In this document: one piece after another, positions 6,346 through 12,970 of the stretch
Position numbering within the stretch: the first letter of the stretch is position 1
Layout: the number at the start of each line of letters is the position of its first letter
Notes under the pieces: generated by a model
Told to the model about the DNA's origin: nothing
Seen by the model: only the letters and a program-made list of their open reading frames with translations
The model's database searches: none
From: WHTB01 sp050699035
GTDB lineage: Bacteria; Actinomycetota; Actinomycetes; Propionibacteriales; Nocardioidaceae
Length of the DNA stretch: 13,073 nt
Assembly (NCBI GenBank): GCA_050699035.1
Contig: JBOHDE010000102.1
Location: forward strand, 1-13,073
Reading direction: 5' to 3'
Position numbers and translations under genes: made by a program

Positions 6346-6963
6346 TCAGCCCTCCCCGGCGATGAACGCACGCACGGCGTCGGCGATCAGCTGCACGGCG
6401 ATCGCCGACAGCAACAGGCCCGCGATCCGGGTGACGAGCGTGACGCCCGACTCCTTGATCAGCCGCAAGATGCCGACCGAGAACCGCATCGTCAGCCAGA
6501 GCACGAGGTGGACGGCGACCACGCCGAGGGCGACGGAGACCAGCATCGACGTACGGTCGACCTGCTCCGCGAACACCATCGTCGCGACGATCGCCCCGGG
6601 TCCCGCCAGCAGCGGCGTGCCGAGCGGCACCAGGGCGACGTTGACGTCTTGGGCCTGCGTGGGCTCCTGCTCCTTGCCGGTCAGCAGCTCCAGCGCGACC
6701 AGGAGCAGCAGCAGACCGCCGGCACACTGCAGCGCCGGCAGCGAGATGTGCAGGTAGTCGAGGATCTCCCGACCGAAGATCGCGAACACGACGATGACGC
6801 AGAACGCCACCAGCACCGCCTGCCAGGCCGCCTTCTTGCGCATGCCCGGGGAACGGCCCGAGGTGAGGGAGAGGAACAGCGGGATCGTCCCCGGCGGGTC
6901 CATGATCACGAACAGCGTGATGAAGACCTCGAGGAAGAGTGTGACGTCGAGGACCTGGCTCAC
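6346..6963 (-). CDS. MarC family integral membrane protein
   Basis: The 205-aa protein has about six hydrophobic segments. MarC-family landmarks include FVIMDPPGTIPLFLSLT (about 18-34), with the Asp-Pro-x-Gly-x-x-Pro core, and the second-half motif PLLAGPGAI (about 117-125). The family (UPF0056) is a pseudo-repeat membrane fold of unknown transport substrate; the old link to multiple antibiotic resistance has been withdrawn. GTG at 6963 overlaps the stop of the PHP gene as GTGA, and the stop is 3 bp from the nuclease start, so the three genes form one tightly coupled unit. Confidence 0.93.
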   Translation of the reverse strand: MSQVLDVTLFLEVFITLFVIMDPPGTIPLFLSLTSGRSPGMRKKAAWQAVLVAFCVIVVFAIFGREILDYLHISLPALQCAGGLLLLLVALELLTGKEQEPTQAQDVNVALVPLGTPLLAGPGAIVATMVFAEQVDRTSMLVSVALGVVAVHLVLWLTMRFSVGILRLIKESGVTLVTRIAGLLLSAIAVQLIADAVRAFIAGEG

Positions 6964-7835
6964 GGAAGCACCGGCTCGATCCCTCTGCCGGTCGCCGTGC
7001 GTGCCTTGGCGGCGGCGTCGAGCAGCCGCTCGAGCTGGTCGGGGGCGGTCGTGTTGCAGCCGAGGCTGCAGTCCATCTTGCCCTCGCCGTGGTAGTCGCT
7101 CGACCCGGTGGCGACCAGCCCGAGCCGGTCGGCCAGCTCGTGCAGCTCGGCGCGGGTGGCGTCGTCATGGTCCTGGTGGTCGGCTTCGATGCCGTCGAGC
7201 CCGTGCCGGGCCAGCTCCGTGAGTACGTCGGAGGTCAGCGTCTCCCTGGCCGTACGCCCCCACGGGTGCGCGATCACCGTGGCACCTCCGGCATCGGACA
7301 CGATGTCGAGCATGGCGACCAGGTCGGCGGCGTAGCGGTCGACGTACGCCGGTCGGCCGGGCGACAAGAAGCGCTCGAACGCCTCGTCGCGGTTGGCCAC
7401 CACGCCGAGGTCGATCAGCGCGTCGGCGACGTGCGGTCGCCCCATCGCGGCGGCCGGACCGGCTGCCCGCCGGACGTCGTCCGCGGTGATCTCGATGCCC
7501 ACCTCGCGCAGCCGCTCGAGCGTCGACGGGAGCCGTGACGCCCGCCCGTCGAGGATGCGCTGCAGCTCGTGCCGCAGCGGCTCGTGGTCAGGGTCGGGCA
7601 GGTAGGCGAGCAGGTGGACGCCCGTGCCGTCGTGGGTCGTCGAGATCTCCAGGCCGGGCAGCAGGCCGAGACCCGTGTCCCGGGCGGCGGCGGTCGCCTC
7701 GGCCCAACCCGCCGTCGTGTCGTGGTCGGTGAGCGCCAGGACGTCGAGACCGGCCGCGGCGGCGTTGGCCACCAGCTGAGCCGGGGGGTCGGAGCCGTCG
7801 GACCGGTCCGAGTGGGTGTGCAGGTCGATCCGCAC
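6960..7835 (-). CDS. PHP-domain phosphoesterase, YciV/TrpH-like
   Basis: The 291-aa protein starts MRIDLHTHSDRSDG, with metal ligands H6 and H8, followed by TDHDT (36-40), GLEIS (E63), and later AHPWG and SSDYHG. The layout, with an insert containing GRPHVADAL and YVDRY, matches the YciV (RNase AM) group, whose members act as a 5'-3' exoribonuclease or nucleoside 3',5'-bisphosphate phosphatase. The frame is open to a GTG at 7862, but the GTG at 7835 has a near-perfect GGAGGTGA with five bases between GGAGG and the start, and it begins where the family begins, so I chose it. It lies 39 bp after DUF6758 and overlaps marC by 4 bp. Confidence 0.92.
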   Translation of the reverse strand: MRIDLHTHSDRSDGSDPPAQLVANAAAAGLDVLALTDHDTTAGWAEATAAARDTGLGLLPGLEISTTHDGTGVHLLAYLPDPDHEPLRHELQRILDGRASRLPSTLERLREVGIEITADDVRRAAGPAAAMGRPHVADALIDLGVVANRDEAFERFLSPGRPAYVDRYAADLVAMLDIVSDAGGATVIAHPWGRTARETLTSDVLTELARHGLDGIEADHQDHDDATRAELHELADRLGLVATGSSDYHGEGKMDCSLGCNTTAPDQLERLLDAAAKARTATGRGIEPVLP

Positions 7836-7860
7836 CGTCACCTCCGTACGCTCGGCCGTC

Positions 7861-7888
7861 ACCCTATCTGGGCGTCAGGACAGGTCGA
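7861..7888 (-). promoter_or_regulatory. Possible internal promoter for the PHP gene
   Basis: On the minus strand TCGACC (7888-7883) and TAGGGT (7866-7861) are 16 bases apart, at the 3' end of DUF6758. The resulting leader of about 20 bases would hold the GGAGGTGA site. Weak consensus; this could let PHP-marC-nuclease be expressed apart from DUF6758. Confidence 0.25.
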
Positions 7889-8432
7889 GCCGGGGCGAGA
7901 GCTCGCCGTACGGCAGCAGGTCCACCTCGTGGCCGAGATCGCGTACGTCGGCCAGCACGAGCCGCTCGACCAGCAAGGCGCCGGCCGTCTCGGGATGGAG
8001 CACGAGCCACAGCCAGCGGCCCGCCGCCTCGCCCGCGTAGACCGCCCGGTCGGAGGCGGCGGTCTCCACCCACCACAGCGAGGTCGGGTGGCCACCGACG
8101 TACGCCTTGAGGTGCGGCGCGCCGAGGCCGAAGTTCGGTCCCGGGTCGGTCGAGGTCAGCCCGGCGAGGGTGCTGCCGAGACCGGTGCCGGGCTCCTCCG
8201 CGACGACCAGCAGGTCGGCGATCTCGCTCAGGTCGCCGAACGGATGCGGCCCGCGGAACGCGAGCACCGACCCCGTACCCCTGTCCGCCTCGCCGACGTA
8301 CCCGTGGCCGGTGACCTGCCAGCCCGACGGCAGCGGCCACGGCATCCACAGCGGCAGCCGCAGCGCGGCGGCGTGGTCGGCGAGCGTGTGTGAGTCGGGG
8401 GCGAAGACCTGCAGCGGCAGGGACATGGGCAT
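7875..8432 (-). CDS. DUF6758 family protein
   Basis: The 185-aa protein carries the family hallmarks WMPWPLPSGW (about 29-38), a central VAEEPGTGLGS segment, a Trp-rich stretch (SLWWVE and GRWLWLVLHP) and the C-terminal motif EVDLLPYGELSPRL. The function is unknown. From memory, streptomycete members begin with a Cys-x-x-Cys zinc-ribbon-like segment; here the frame upstream runs only about a dozen codons to a stop and has a single Cys, so that part is absent. The start is uncertain: ATG 8432 or ATG 8426, neither with a good Shine-Dalgarno sequence, and both lie in or beside a small hairpin. First gene of a probable operon with PHP, MarC and the nuclease; divergent from the NUDIX gene by 41 bp. 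Confidence 0.85.
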   Translation of the reverse strand: MPMSLPLQVFAPDSHTLADHAAALRLPLWMPWPLPSGWQVTGHGYVGEADRGTGSVLAFRGPHPFGDLSEIADLLVVAEEPGTGLGSTLAGLTSTDPGPNFGLGAPHLKAYVGGHPTSLWWVETAASDRAVYAGEAAGRWLWLVLHPETAGALLVERLVLADVRDLGHEVDLLPYGELSPRLDLS

Positions 8433-8453
8433 GACTTTGCCCGGGCTTGGCCC
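8427..8453. promoter_or_regulatory. Two small adjacent hairpins in a divergent spacer
   Basis: GGGCA/TGCCC (8427-8431 with 8438-8442, six-base loop) is followed at once by GGGC/GCCC (8443-8446 with 8450-8453). The first contains the ATG of DUF6758. With only 41 bp between divergent start codons this could be an operator or an mRNA structure limiting initiation; the stems are short. Confidence 0.25.
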
Positions 8454-8473
8454 GTCAGAGCAAGATCGTGGTC

Positions 8474-8899
8474 ATGGACGACGGCTCTGGTGCGCTGTCG
8501 GGCGCACGGCGGGTGCGGTGCGTCGGCGCTCTGGTGCACGACGACCAGGGCCGGCTGCTGGTCGTGCTGCGGGCCCACGACCCCGGCGCCGGCCAGTGGT
8601 CGATCCCCGGCGGCCGGGTCGAGCCCGGTGAGTCCGACCCGGTGGCCGTCGCACGTGAGGTACGGGAGGAGACTGGCCTGGTGGTCGCGGTCGGTGACCT
8701 GGTCGGCTCGGTCGAGCGCGACGGCCTCGGCGGCTCCGTCTACGACATCCACGACTACGCGGCGACGTACGTCTCCGGCGACCTCGCCGCGGCCTCCGAC
8801 GCGGCCGACGCGCGCTGGGTGACCGCGGCCGAGCTGGCACGGCTGCCGTACACCCCCGGCCTGCTCGACACGCTCCGCCACTGGCGGATGTTGTCCTGA
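8474..8899 (+). CDS. NUDIX hydrolase
   Basis: The 141-aa protein has a complete Nudix box from G47 to L69 (GRVEPGE, seven residues, then REVREETGL), which binds the divalent metal and cleaves nucleoside diphosphates linked to another group. The front segment QWSIPGG is typical of MutT/ADP-ribose pyrophosphatase-like members; the exact substrate is not predictable. The frame is also open from TTG 8447 and GTG 8468; I chose ATG 8474 because the fold begins only at about residue 13. No clear Shine-Dalgarno sequence is present. A palindrome and the phosphatidyltransferase gene follow 57 bp later on the same strand. Confidence 0.9.
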   Translation: MDDGSGALSGARRVRCVGALVHDDQGRLLVVLRAHDPGAGQWSIPGGRVEPGESDPVAVAREVREETGLVVAVGDLVGSVERDGLGGSVYDIHDYAATYVSGDLAAASDAADARWVTAAELARLPYTPGLLDTLRHWRMLS

Positions 8900-8913
8900 C
8901 CTGCCCACCTGAG

Positions 8914-8931
8914 ACACTGGACCTCCAGTGT
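8914..8931. promoter_or_regulatory. Perfect 8-bp inverted repeat before the lipid pair
   Basis: ACACTGGA (8914-8921) and TCCAGTGT (8924-8931) are separated by two bases. The dyad sits 14 bases after the NUDIX stop and 25 before the ATG of the phosphatidyltransferase. The centre is too tight for an ideal hairpin loop and there is no T-run, so an operator is as likely as a terminator. Confidence 0.45.
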
Positions 8932-8956
8932 TGGTAACTCTGCGGGGGGGTTCTGC

Positions 8957-9586
8957 ATGAGGTCGGTTGCGCAGGGGGTGGAAGTGACCGTCGATCCGCG
9001 GGCGGTCGCGCGCCCTGAACGCGAGACGCTGTATACGGCTGCCAACGCACTCACCGGAGTGCGTACGGTCGCCGCGGTCGCGCTGGCGATGCTGGCCGCC
9101 CGCGAGGAGTCCCTGGCCCTGCTGCTGACGTCCCTGGCGGTCTACTGGGTCGGCGACATCGCCGACGGGACACTGGCCCGGCTGACCGACCACGAGACCC
9201 GCATCGGCGCGACACTCGACATCCTCAGCGACCGCTTCTGCGCCGGCGCGTTCTACGTGGGGCTGGCGTGGCTCGAGCCGGGTCTCGCGCTGCCGATCGC
9301 GATCTACCTCGCCGAGTTCATGGTCGTCGACGCGTTCCTCTCGATGGCGTTCTTGGCCTGGCCGATCGTCAGCCCGAACTACTTCTACGTCGTCGACCAC
9401 AAGCTGTGGCTGTGGAACTGGTCCAAGCTCGGGAAGGCGGTCAACTCGGCGGCCTTCGCCATCTTGCTGGTGGTCACCGAGAGCGTCTGGCTCGGCACCG
9501 CGGTCGCGCTGGCCCTGATGACGCTCAAGGTCGCCTCCCTCGTCCGGCTGGGTCGGCTCGGCCTGCCAGTCCCGTCAGGCTCATGA
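8957..9586 (+). CDS. CDP-alcohol phosphatidyltransferase family protein
   Basis: The 209-aa membrane protein has the full family signature: D67-x2-D70-G71-x2-A74-R75, eight residues, G84-x3-D88-x3-D92. These acidic residues bind two metals and the CDP-linked substrate. About six hydrophobic segments follow an N-terminal amphipathic region. Enzymes of this family move a phosphoalcohol or phosphatidyl group from a CDP carrier to an alcohol (phosphatidylglycerol-phosphate, inositol-phosphate, cardiolipin and others); the acceptor cannot be assigned here. The ATG at 8957 follows a run of G (8944-8950) that can act as a Shine-Dalgarno sequence. The stop overlaps the next ATG as ATGA, coupling it to a VTT-like protein. 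Confidence 0.92.
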   Translation: MRSVAQGVEVTVDPRAVARPERETLYTAANALTGVRTVAAVALAMLAAREESLALLLTSLAVYWVGDIADGTLARLTDHETRIGATLDILSDRFCAGAFYVGLAWLEPGLALPIAIYLAEFMVVDAFLSMAFLAWPIVSPNYFYVVDHKLWLWNWSKLGKAVNSAAFAILLVVTESVWLGTAVALALMTLKVASLVRLGRLGLPVPSGS

Positions 9587-10044
9587 TCGTGCTGCTCGCG
9601 ACGTTCGGCGTCTGCATCGTGTCGGCGCTCATCCCGTTGGTGAACGCGGAGGCCTACCTCGTCGCGGTCGCCGCCTCGACCGACAGCGTCAACCTCTGGC
9701 TGGTCTGCGGGGTGGCCGCGGTGGGGCAGATGGTCGGCAAGGTCATCTGGTACGAGGCGGGTCGGCGCTCGATGGAGTGGTCGTGGATCCAGAGGAAGAT
9801 GTCCAGCCCGAAACGCCAGCGCCAGCTCGCCCTGTGGCAGGGGCGAGTGCAGGGCCGGCCGTTCTTCAGCGCGGTAGTGGTGTTCGCGTCGGCGTTCGTC
9901 GGCATCCCGCCGTTCGCGGTGATGAGCGTGCTGGCCGGCCAGTTGCGGATGTCGTTCCCGGTGTTCCTGGTGACCGGCCTGATCGGCCGCGCGGCCCGGT
10001 TCGGGCTGATCGTGCAGGGCATCTCGATGATCCACTTCGGCTGA
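9583..10044 (+). CDS. Small VTT/DedA-like (YqaA-type) membrane protein
   Basis: The 153-aa protein has hydrophobic segments at about 3-29, 36-55, 94-118 and 124-148. The pattern IPLVNAEAYLV near the N-terminus, a Gly-rich turn before WYEAGRRS (about 56-63), and FASAFVGIPPFAVMSVLAGQLRM (about 101-123) fits the VTT/SNARE-associated family in its short YqaA form. VTT and DedA proteins act as lipid flippases or scramblases, for example for undecaprenyl phosphate or phosphatidylethanolamine; that role is inferred by family. The start overlaps the phosphatidyltransferase stop (ATGA). Domain assignment is moderately sure because the sequence is short and divergent. Confidence 0.82.
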   Translation: MIVLLATFGVCIVSALIPLVNAEAYLVAVAASTDSVNLWLVCGVAAVGQMVGKVIWYEAGRRSMEWSWIQRKMSSPKRQRQLALWQGRVQGRPFFSAVVVFASAFVGIPPFAVMSVLAGQLRMSFPVFLVTGLIGRAARFGLIVQGISMIHFG

Positions 10045-10073
10045 CCGGCGCGGCCGGCTCGGATGCCGCACCC

Positions 10074-10142
10074 GCATTCTGGGAGCACGTGTTCCCTGAA
10101 TACAGCCGCCGGGCCGCAACCCATGCAATCTGGGAACACGTG
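10074..10142. repeat. Dyad and direct-repeat motifs around CACGTG
   Basis: ATTCTGGGAGCAC (10076-10088) and GTGTTCCCTGAAT (10089-10101) form a 26-bp dyad, 11 of 13 positions paired, centred on CACGTG. A direct repeat of the left half occurs at 10125-10142 (GCAATCTGGGAACACGTG, 16 of 18 identical to 10074-10091). They lie in a non-coding spacer between converging genes. The dyad could be a terminator for the upstream plus-strand genes or a protein-binding site; the unpaired copy argues for binding. Confidence 0.55.
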
Positions 10143-10184
10143 CGCGCAAACGGGCCGTGGCCGCGCCCAGCAAACGGTCAGCTG

Positions 10185-10234
10185 TGTTCGGGGAAACTTG
10201 TCCGGGTCAGAGGCCTGACGAACTTCCCCAAACA
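10185..10234 (-). terminator. Long imperfect hairpin, possible terminator of the phosphatase gene
   Basis: TGTTCGGGGAA (10185-10195) pairs with TTCCCCAAACA (10224-10234) with one mismatch, and pairing can extend inward to 18 positions; most of the mismatches become G-U pairs when transcribed from the minus strand. A nested GTCAG/CTGAC stem (10206-10210 with 10215-10219, loop AGGC) lies inside. It is 56 bases downstream of the phosphatase stop on the minus strand, where a terminator is expected. No U-run follows. Confidence 0.45.
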
Positions 10235-10290
10235 TCCCGGCGGCGTGTGGTGGCCTCCAGATGGGTGGTCCCGAGTAGCAAACCGGCGGG

Positions 10291-10854
10291 TCAGGAGTTC
10301 CAGCGGAGGATCACCGGCGTCTCGCGGTCCCAGCCGAGGACCGACACGGTTGCCGTGTCCAGCTTGAGAAAACGGCCCTCGTCGACCGGCTGCTCGATCC
10401 AGCGTGCCGTCAGTGCCCGCAGCGCGTGGGAGTGCCCGAAGACCAGGACGTCGCCATCGATGTCTCGCACCCGCGCCACCACCCGGTCGAGCCGCTCGGT
10501 GACCTGGTCGGCGCTCTCGCCGCCGGGACTGGGATGGGTCCAGACCGTCCAGCCGGGCACCGTCTCGCGGATCTCGGCCGTCGTGATGCCTTCGTACTCG
10601 CCGTAGTTCCACTCGACCAGGTCGTCGTCGACGGTCGCGTCGTCGTACCCGGCGAGGTCGGCGGTGCGACGAGCACGCTGCCGCGGGCTGGTCAGCACCT
10701 GCGCGAACGCGTGCGCCTTCAGCCGGGGGCCGAGCTCGCGTACGGTCGCCTCACCGTGCTCGGTCAGCGGGAGGTCGGTGTACGACGTGTGGTTGCCGTC
10801 CCGGCTCCACTCGGTCTCGCCATGGCGCACCAGCCAGACGTCGTTGTCCGTCAC
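10291..10854 (-). CDS. Histidine phosphatase, Rv3214-like
   Basis: The 187-aa protein belongs to the phosphoglycerate-mutase-like histidine phosphatase superfamily. R10-H11-G12-E13 contains the phospho-acceptor His; E81 in EWNYGEYEG is the proton donor candidate; H141 in FGHSHALRA is the second catalytic His. The blocks EWNYGEYEGITT, IRETVPGW and VWTHPSPGGES match what I recall of mycobacterial Rv3214, first called gpm2 but described as an acid phosphatase, so a mutase role is unlikely. The GTG at 10854 overlaps the MaoC stop (GTGA), so it is coupled to that gene. Confidence 0.92.
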   Translation of the reverse strand: MTDNDVWLVRHGETEWSRDGNHTSYTDLPLTEHGEATVRELGPRLKAHAFAQVLTSPRQRARRTADLAGYDDATVDDDLVEWNYGEYEGITTAEIRETVPGWTVWTHPSPGGESADQVTERLDRVVARVRDIDGDVLVFGHSHALRALTARWIEQPVDEGRFLKLDTATVSVLGWDRETPVILRWNS

Positions 10855-11357
10855 GGCTCCACCAGGGTCGGACGGCCGGGTTGCTCGCCACCGCGGGCGT
10901 CGAGGTAGCTCTGCTTCGGCACCATCACCTTGCGGCGGAAGACGCAGACCAGGGTGCCGTCCTGCTTGTAGCCCTTGGTCTCGACATAAACCACGCCGCG
11001 GTCGTCCTTGGACTTGCTCTCCGTCTTGTCGAGGACGACCGTCTCGCCGTAGATCGTGTCGCCGTGGAACGTCGGTGCGACGTGCCGGAGCGACTCGATC
11101 TCCAGGTTGGCGATCGCCCGGCCCGACACGTCGGGCACGCTCATGCCGATCAGCAGCGAGTAGACGTAGTTGCCGACCACGACGTTCTGGCCGAACTGCG
11201 TCGTCTCCTCGGCGTACTTGGTGTCGAGGTGCAGCGGGTGGTGGTTCATCGTGAGCAGGCAGAACAGATGGTCGTCGTACTCCGTCACCGTCTTGCCCGG
11301 CCAGTGCTTGTACGTCGCACCGACCTCGAACTCCTCGTAGCTGCGGCCGAACTGCAT
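10851..11357 (-). CDS. MaoC-like hot-dog hydratase
   Basis: The 168-aa single hot-dog-domain protein resembles mesaconyl/itaconyl-CoA hydratase-type MaoC proteins: FGRSYEEFEVG at the start, LTMNHHPLHLD (35-45), then FGQNVVVGNYVYSLLIGMSV, and a C-terminal FRRKVMVPK. The common Asp-x-Asn-Pro-x-His core appears as Thr-Met-Asn-x-x-Pro-x-His, as in the itaconyl-CoA branch. It likely hydrates an enoyl-CoA. The open frame extends to 11429, but ATG 11357 has GAGGAG (11369-11364) six bases upstream and starts where homologues start. The 93 bp between it and DUF2332 shows no strong terminator or promoter. Confidence 0.9.
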   Translation of the reverse strand: MQFGRSYEEFEVGATYKHWPGKTVTEYDDHLFCLLTMNHHPLHLDTKYAEETTQFGQNVVVGNYVYSLLIGMSVPDVSGRAIANLEIESLRHVAPTFHGDTIYGETVVLDKTESKSKDDRGVVYVETKGYKQDGTLVCVFRRKVMVPKQSYLDARGGEQPGRPTLVEP

Positions 11358-11450
11358 CCGACACTCCTCGCTCTTGACGGGCTCGCTGGCGTCCCGCCTA
11401 TCGTGCCGAAGCCGGCTGCCGGGCGACATACCGGGCTCGGGTGGGGTTGC

Positions 11451-12491
11451 TCACTCCCAGGTCGTGGGTACGCCGTGCGGCGCTGCGGTGCCGAGCACTC
11501 GGCGCTGCCCGGTCGGCCAGGTCTGGAGTACGACGAGGAACTCCCGGTCGGCTCCGGGCCGCCGGCGCTGCGGCTCGAGCAGCAGCCGCGCGAACGGCTG
11601 GTCAGGCGTCGCCGTCGCCTGCAGCGCCTCGAGGCGGTCGGCAGCGGCGCGCTTGTCCTCGGTCGAGAGGTACTGCCACATGAACGAGTGCCAGAGCACG
11701 GTGACCGTGCCGCTGCACAGTCGAAGCCCCTTGAGCATCGTCACGGCGTCGGTCAGCCGGAGGTCGGCGGGGACCCGGTCGGCGACCTCGAATGCCCCAC
11801 GCAGCCGGGCGAGCCGGGCGAGCATGTCGGGCCAGACGTACGACAGCAGGGTGAGCCGGCCGGGCTCGCTCGCCACGTCGACCGGTGCCAGGTCGGCGCC
11901 GACGCGTTCGACCACCCGTACGTCGGCAGCGGGCAGCAACGCGCCCTGCCAGGCCGGGTCGAGCACGACCAGACTGTCGGCAGGGCCCCAGCTCGTACCG
12001 TCGGCGCGCAGGTAGCGGAACTGGTCGGCGCGCAGGTTGAGCCCGCCGCTGGCGCCGATCTCGAACAGCCGGATCGGCAGCGGATGCTCGGCGGCTACGT
12101 GCAGCAGTCCGCCCAGCAGCGCGCTGGCCCGGCCCACCTCGTTGGTCTGCGGTGCTGAGTCCAGCGCGGCGACGATCTCGTCCTTGCGCTGCCGCAGGGT
12201 CGACAGGAAGGCCGGCCAGGCGGCGTCGAGGTTCCACCGACCGCCCACCGACGGGTAGTGCGTAGCGAGCTCCGGCGCATCGCCGGCCAGCACCTGCCGA
12301 TGCACCCCGCCGACCAGCCGGAGCGCGAGCGCCGACGGACCGGAGTCGTCCTCGTGTCCCTGCAGGACCTCGCCGAGGATCGGCTCGTCGACCAGCTCGT
12401 CGGCGATCCGGGTCAGCAGGGCGGCGTACATCGGCGAGCCGAGCTCGGCACACGCCTGCGCCTGGACCCGGAAGGCGTGCGGGATCTGCAT
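11451..12491 (-). CDS. DUF2332 family protein
   Basis: The 346-aa protein matches the uncharacterised DUF2332 family: SPMYAALL (about 19-26), HYPSVGG (78-84), PQTNEVGR (114-121), LFEIGASGGLNL (142-153), a central YVWPDMLARLARL block and, near the C-terminus, WHSFMWQYL. The glycine-rich EIGASGGLNL after a strand resembles motif I of SAM-dependent methyltransferases, but I see no other proof of that fold. ATG 12491 shares one base with the upstream stop (TGATG), so it is translationally coupled. The open frame continues to 13019, but that part overlaps the upstream gene out of frame. Confidence 0.88.
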   Translation of the reverse strand: MQIPHAFRVQAQACAELGSPMYAALLTRIADELVDEPILGEVLQGHEDDSGPSALALRLVGGVHRQVLAGDAPELATHYPSVGGRWNLDAAWPAFLSTLRQRKDEIVAALDSAPQTNEVGRASALLGGLLHVAAEHPLPIRLFEIGASGGLNLRADQFRYLRADGTSWGPADSLVVLDPAWQGALLPAADVRVVERVGADLAPVDVASEPGRLTLLSYVWPDMLARLARLRGAFEVADRVPADLRLTDAVTMLKGLRLCSGTVTVLWHSFMWQYLSTEDKRAAADRLEALQATATPDQPFARLLLEPQRRRPGADREFLVVLQTWPTGQRRVLGTAAPHGVPTTWE

Positions 12492-12970
12492 CAGAGGTTG
12501 CGCAGGGCCAGCCGGGCCAGCAGCTGACGGGCGTCCTCGGCATGCTGGTGTTGGCAGAGGATCTCGTACGACGTCGGCACGACCGACGTGCTGGACGAGA
12601 AGTCGCGGTGCCCGCCGGTGGCCGAGTGACCGAGCGCACCGGTGATCGCACCGAGCAGGGCACCGAACGCCGCACTGAACACCGGCAGCAGGAACGGCAC
12701 GCTCTCCTCGGTGGAGGCGAACAGCATGATCAGCACGCCGATGAAGAGTCCCCAGGCCGCGCCGCCCATCGCCCCGAGCATTGCGGCCCGCCGGGTGGTC
12801 AGGCGGCCGACGACACGCTCGACGAGCCGGAGCTCCTTGCCCACGATGGTGAGGTGTTGGACGGGGAACTCGTTGTCGGACAGGAAGTCCACCGCGCCCT
12901 GCGCACCTTCGTAGGTGTCGTAGCTCCCCACCGGCAGTCCTGTGGGCTCCCGCGGGATCGGGAAGGCCAT
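12491..12970 (-). CDS. General stress protein 17M-like membrane protein
   Basis: The 159-aa protein starts with a domain like general stress protein 17M/YflT (GSYDTYEGAQGAVDFL, then FPVQHLTIVGKEL, residues 15-47). Two hydrophobic glycine-rich helices (about 62-86 and 92-115) follow, then a Ser-rich hydrophilic tail with SYEILC and HAEDARQLL. This layout is common in actinobacterial proteins annotated as general stress or magnesium-transporter-like, of unknown function. ATG 12970 has GAGGAGA (minus strand, about 12976-12982) at good spacing; the longer frame to 13048 lacks family similarity. Confidence 0.87.
   Translation of the reverse strand: MAFPIPREPTGLPVGSYDTYEGAQGAVDFLSDNEFPVQHLTIVGKELRLVERVVGRLTTRRAAMLGAMGGAAWGLFIGVLIMLFASTEESVPFLLPVFSAAFGALLGAITGALGHSATGGHRDFSSSTSVVPTSYEILCQHQHAEDARQLLARLALRNL

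Noticed and set aside
5725..7095. Open frame of 456 codons on the plus strand
   Set aside because: It is antisense to the nuclease, MarC and PHP genes. Its Arg/Gln/Asp-rich composition is a mirror of their codons.
8228..9400. Open frame of 390 codons on the minus strand
   Set aside because: It overlaps DUF6758, NUDIX and the phosphatidyltransferase, all of which have strong family motifs; its composition is shadow-like.
10045..10290. tRNA gene or small mobile element in the convergent spacer
   Set aside because: No cloverleaf, CCA end, transposase or target-site duplication is visible; only the dyad motifs described.
10291..10854. Phosphoglycerate mutase
   Set aside because: The blocks match Rv3214-type acid phosphatases and the protein is short for a glycolytic mutase.
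10881..12158. Open frame of 425 codons on the plus strand
   Set aside because: It runs antisense across MaoC and DUF2332, crosses their spacer and shows no recognisable motif.
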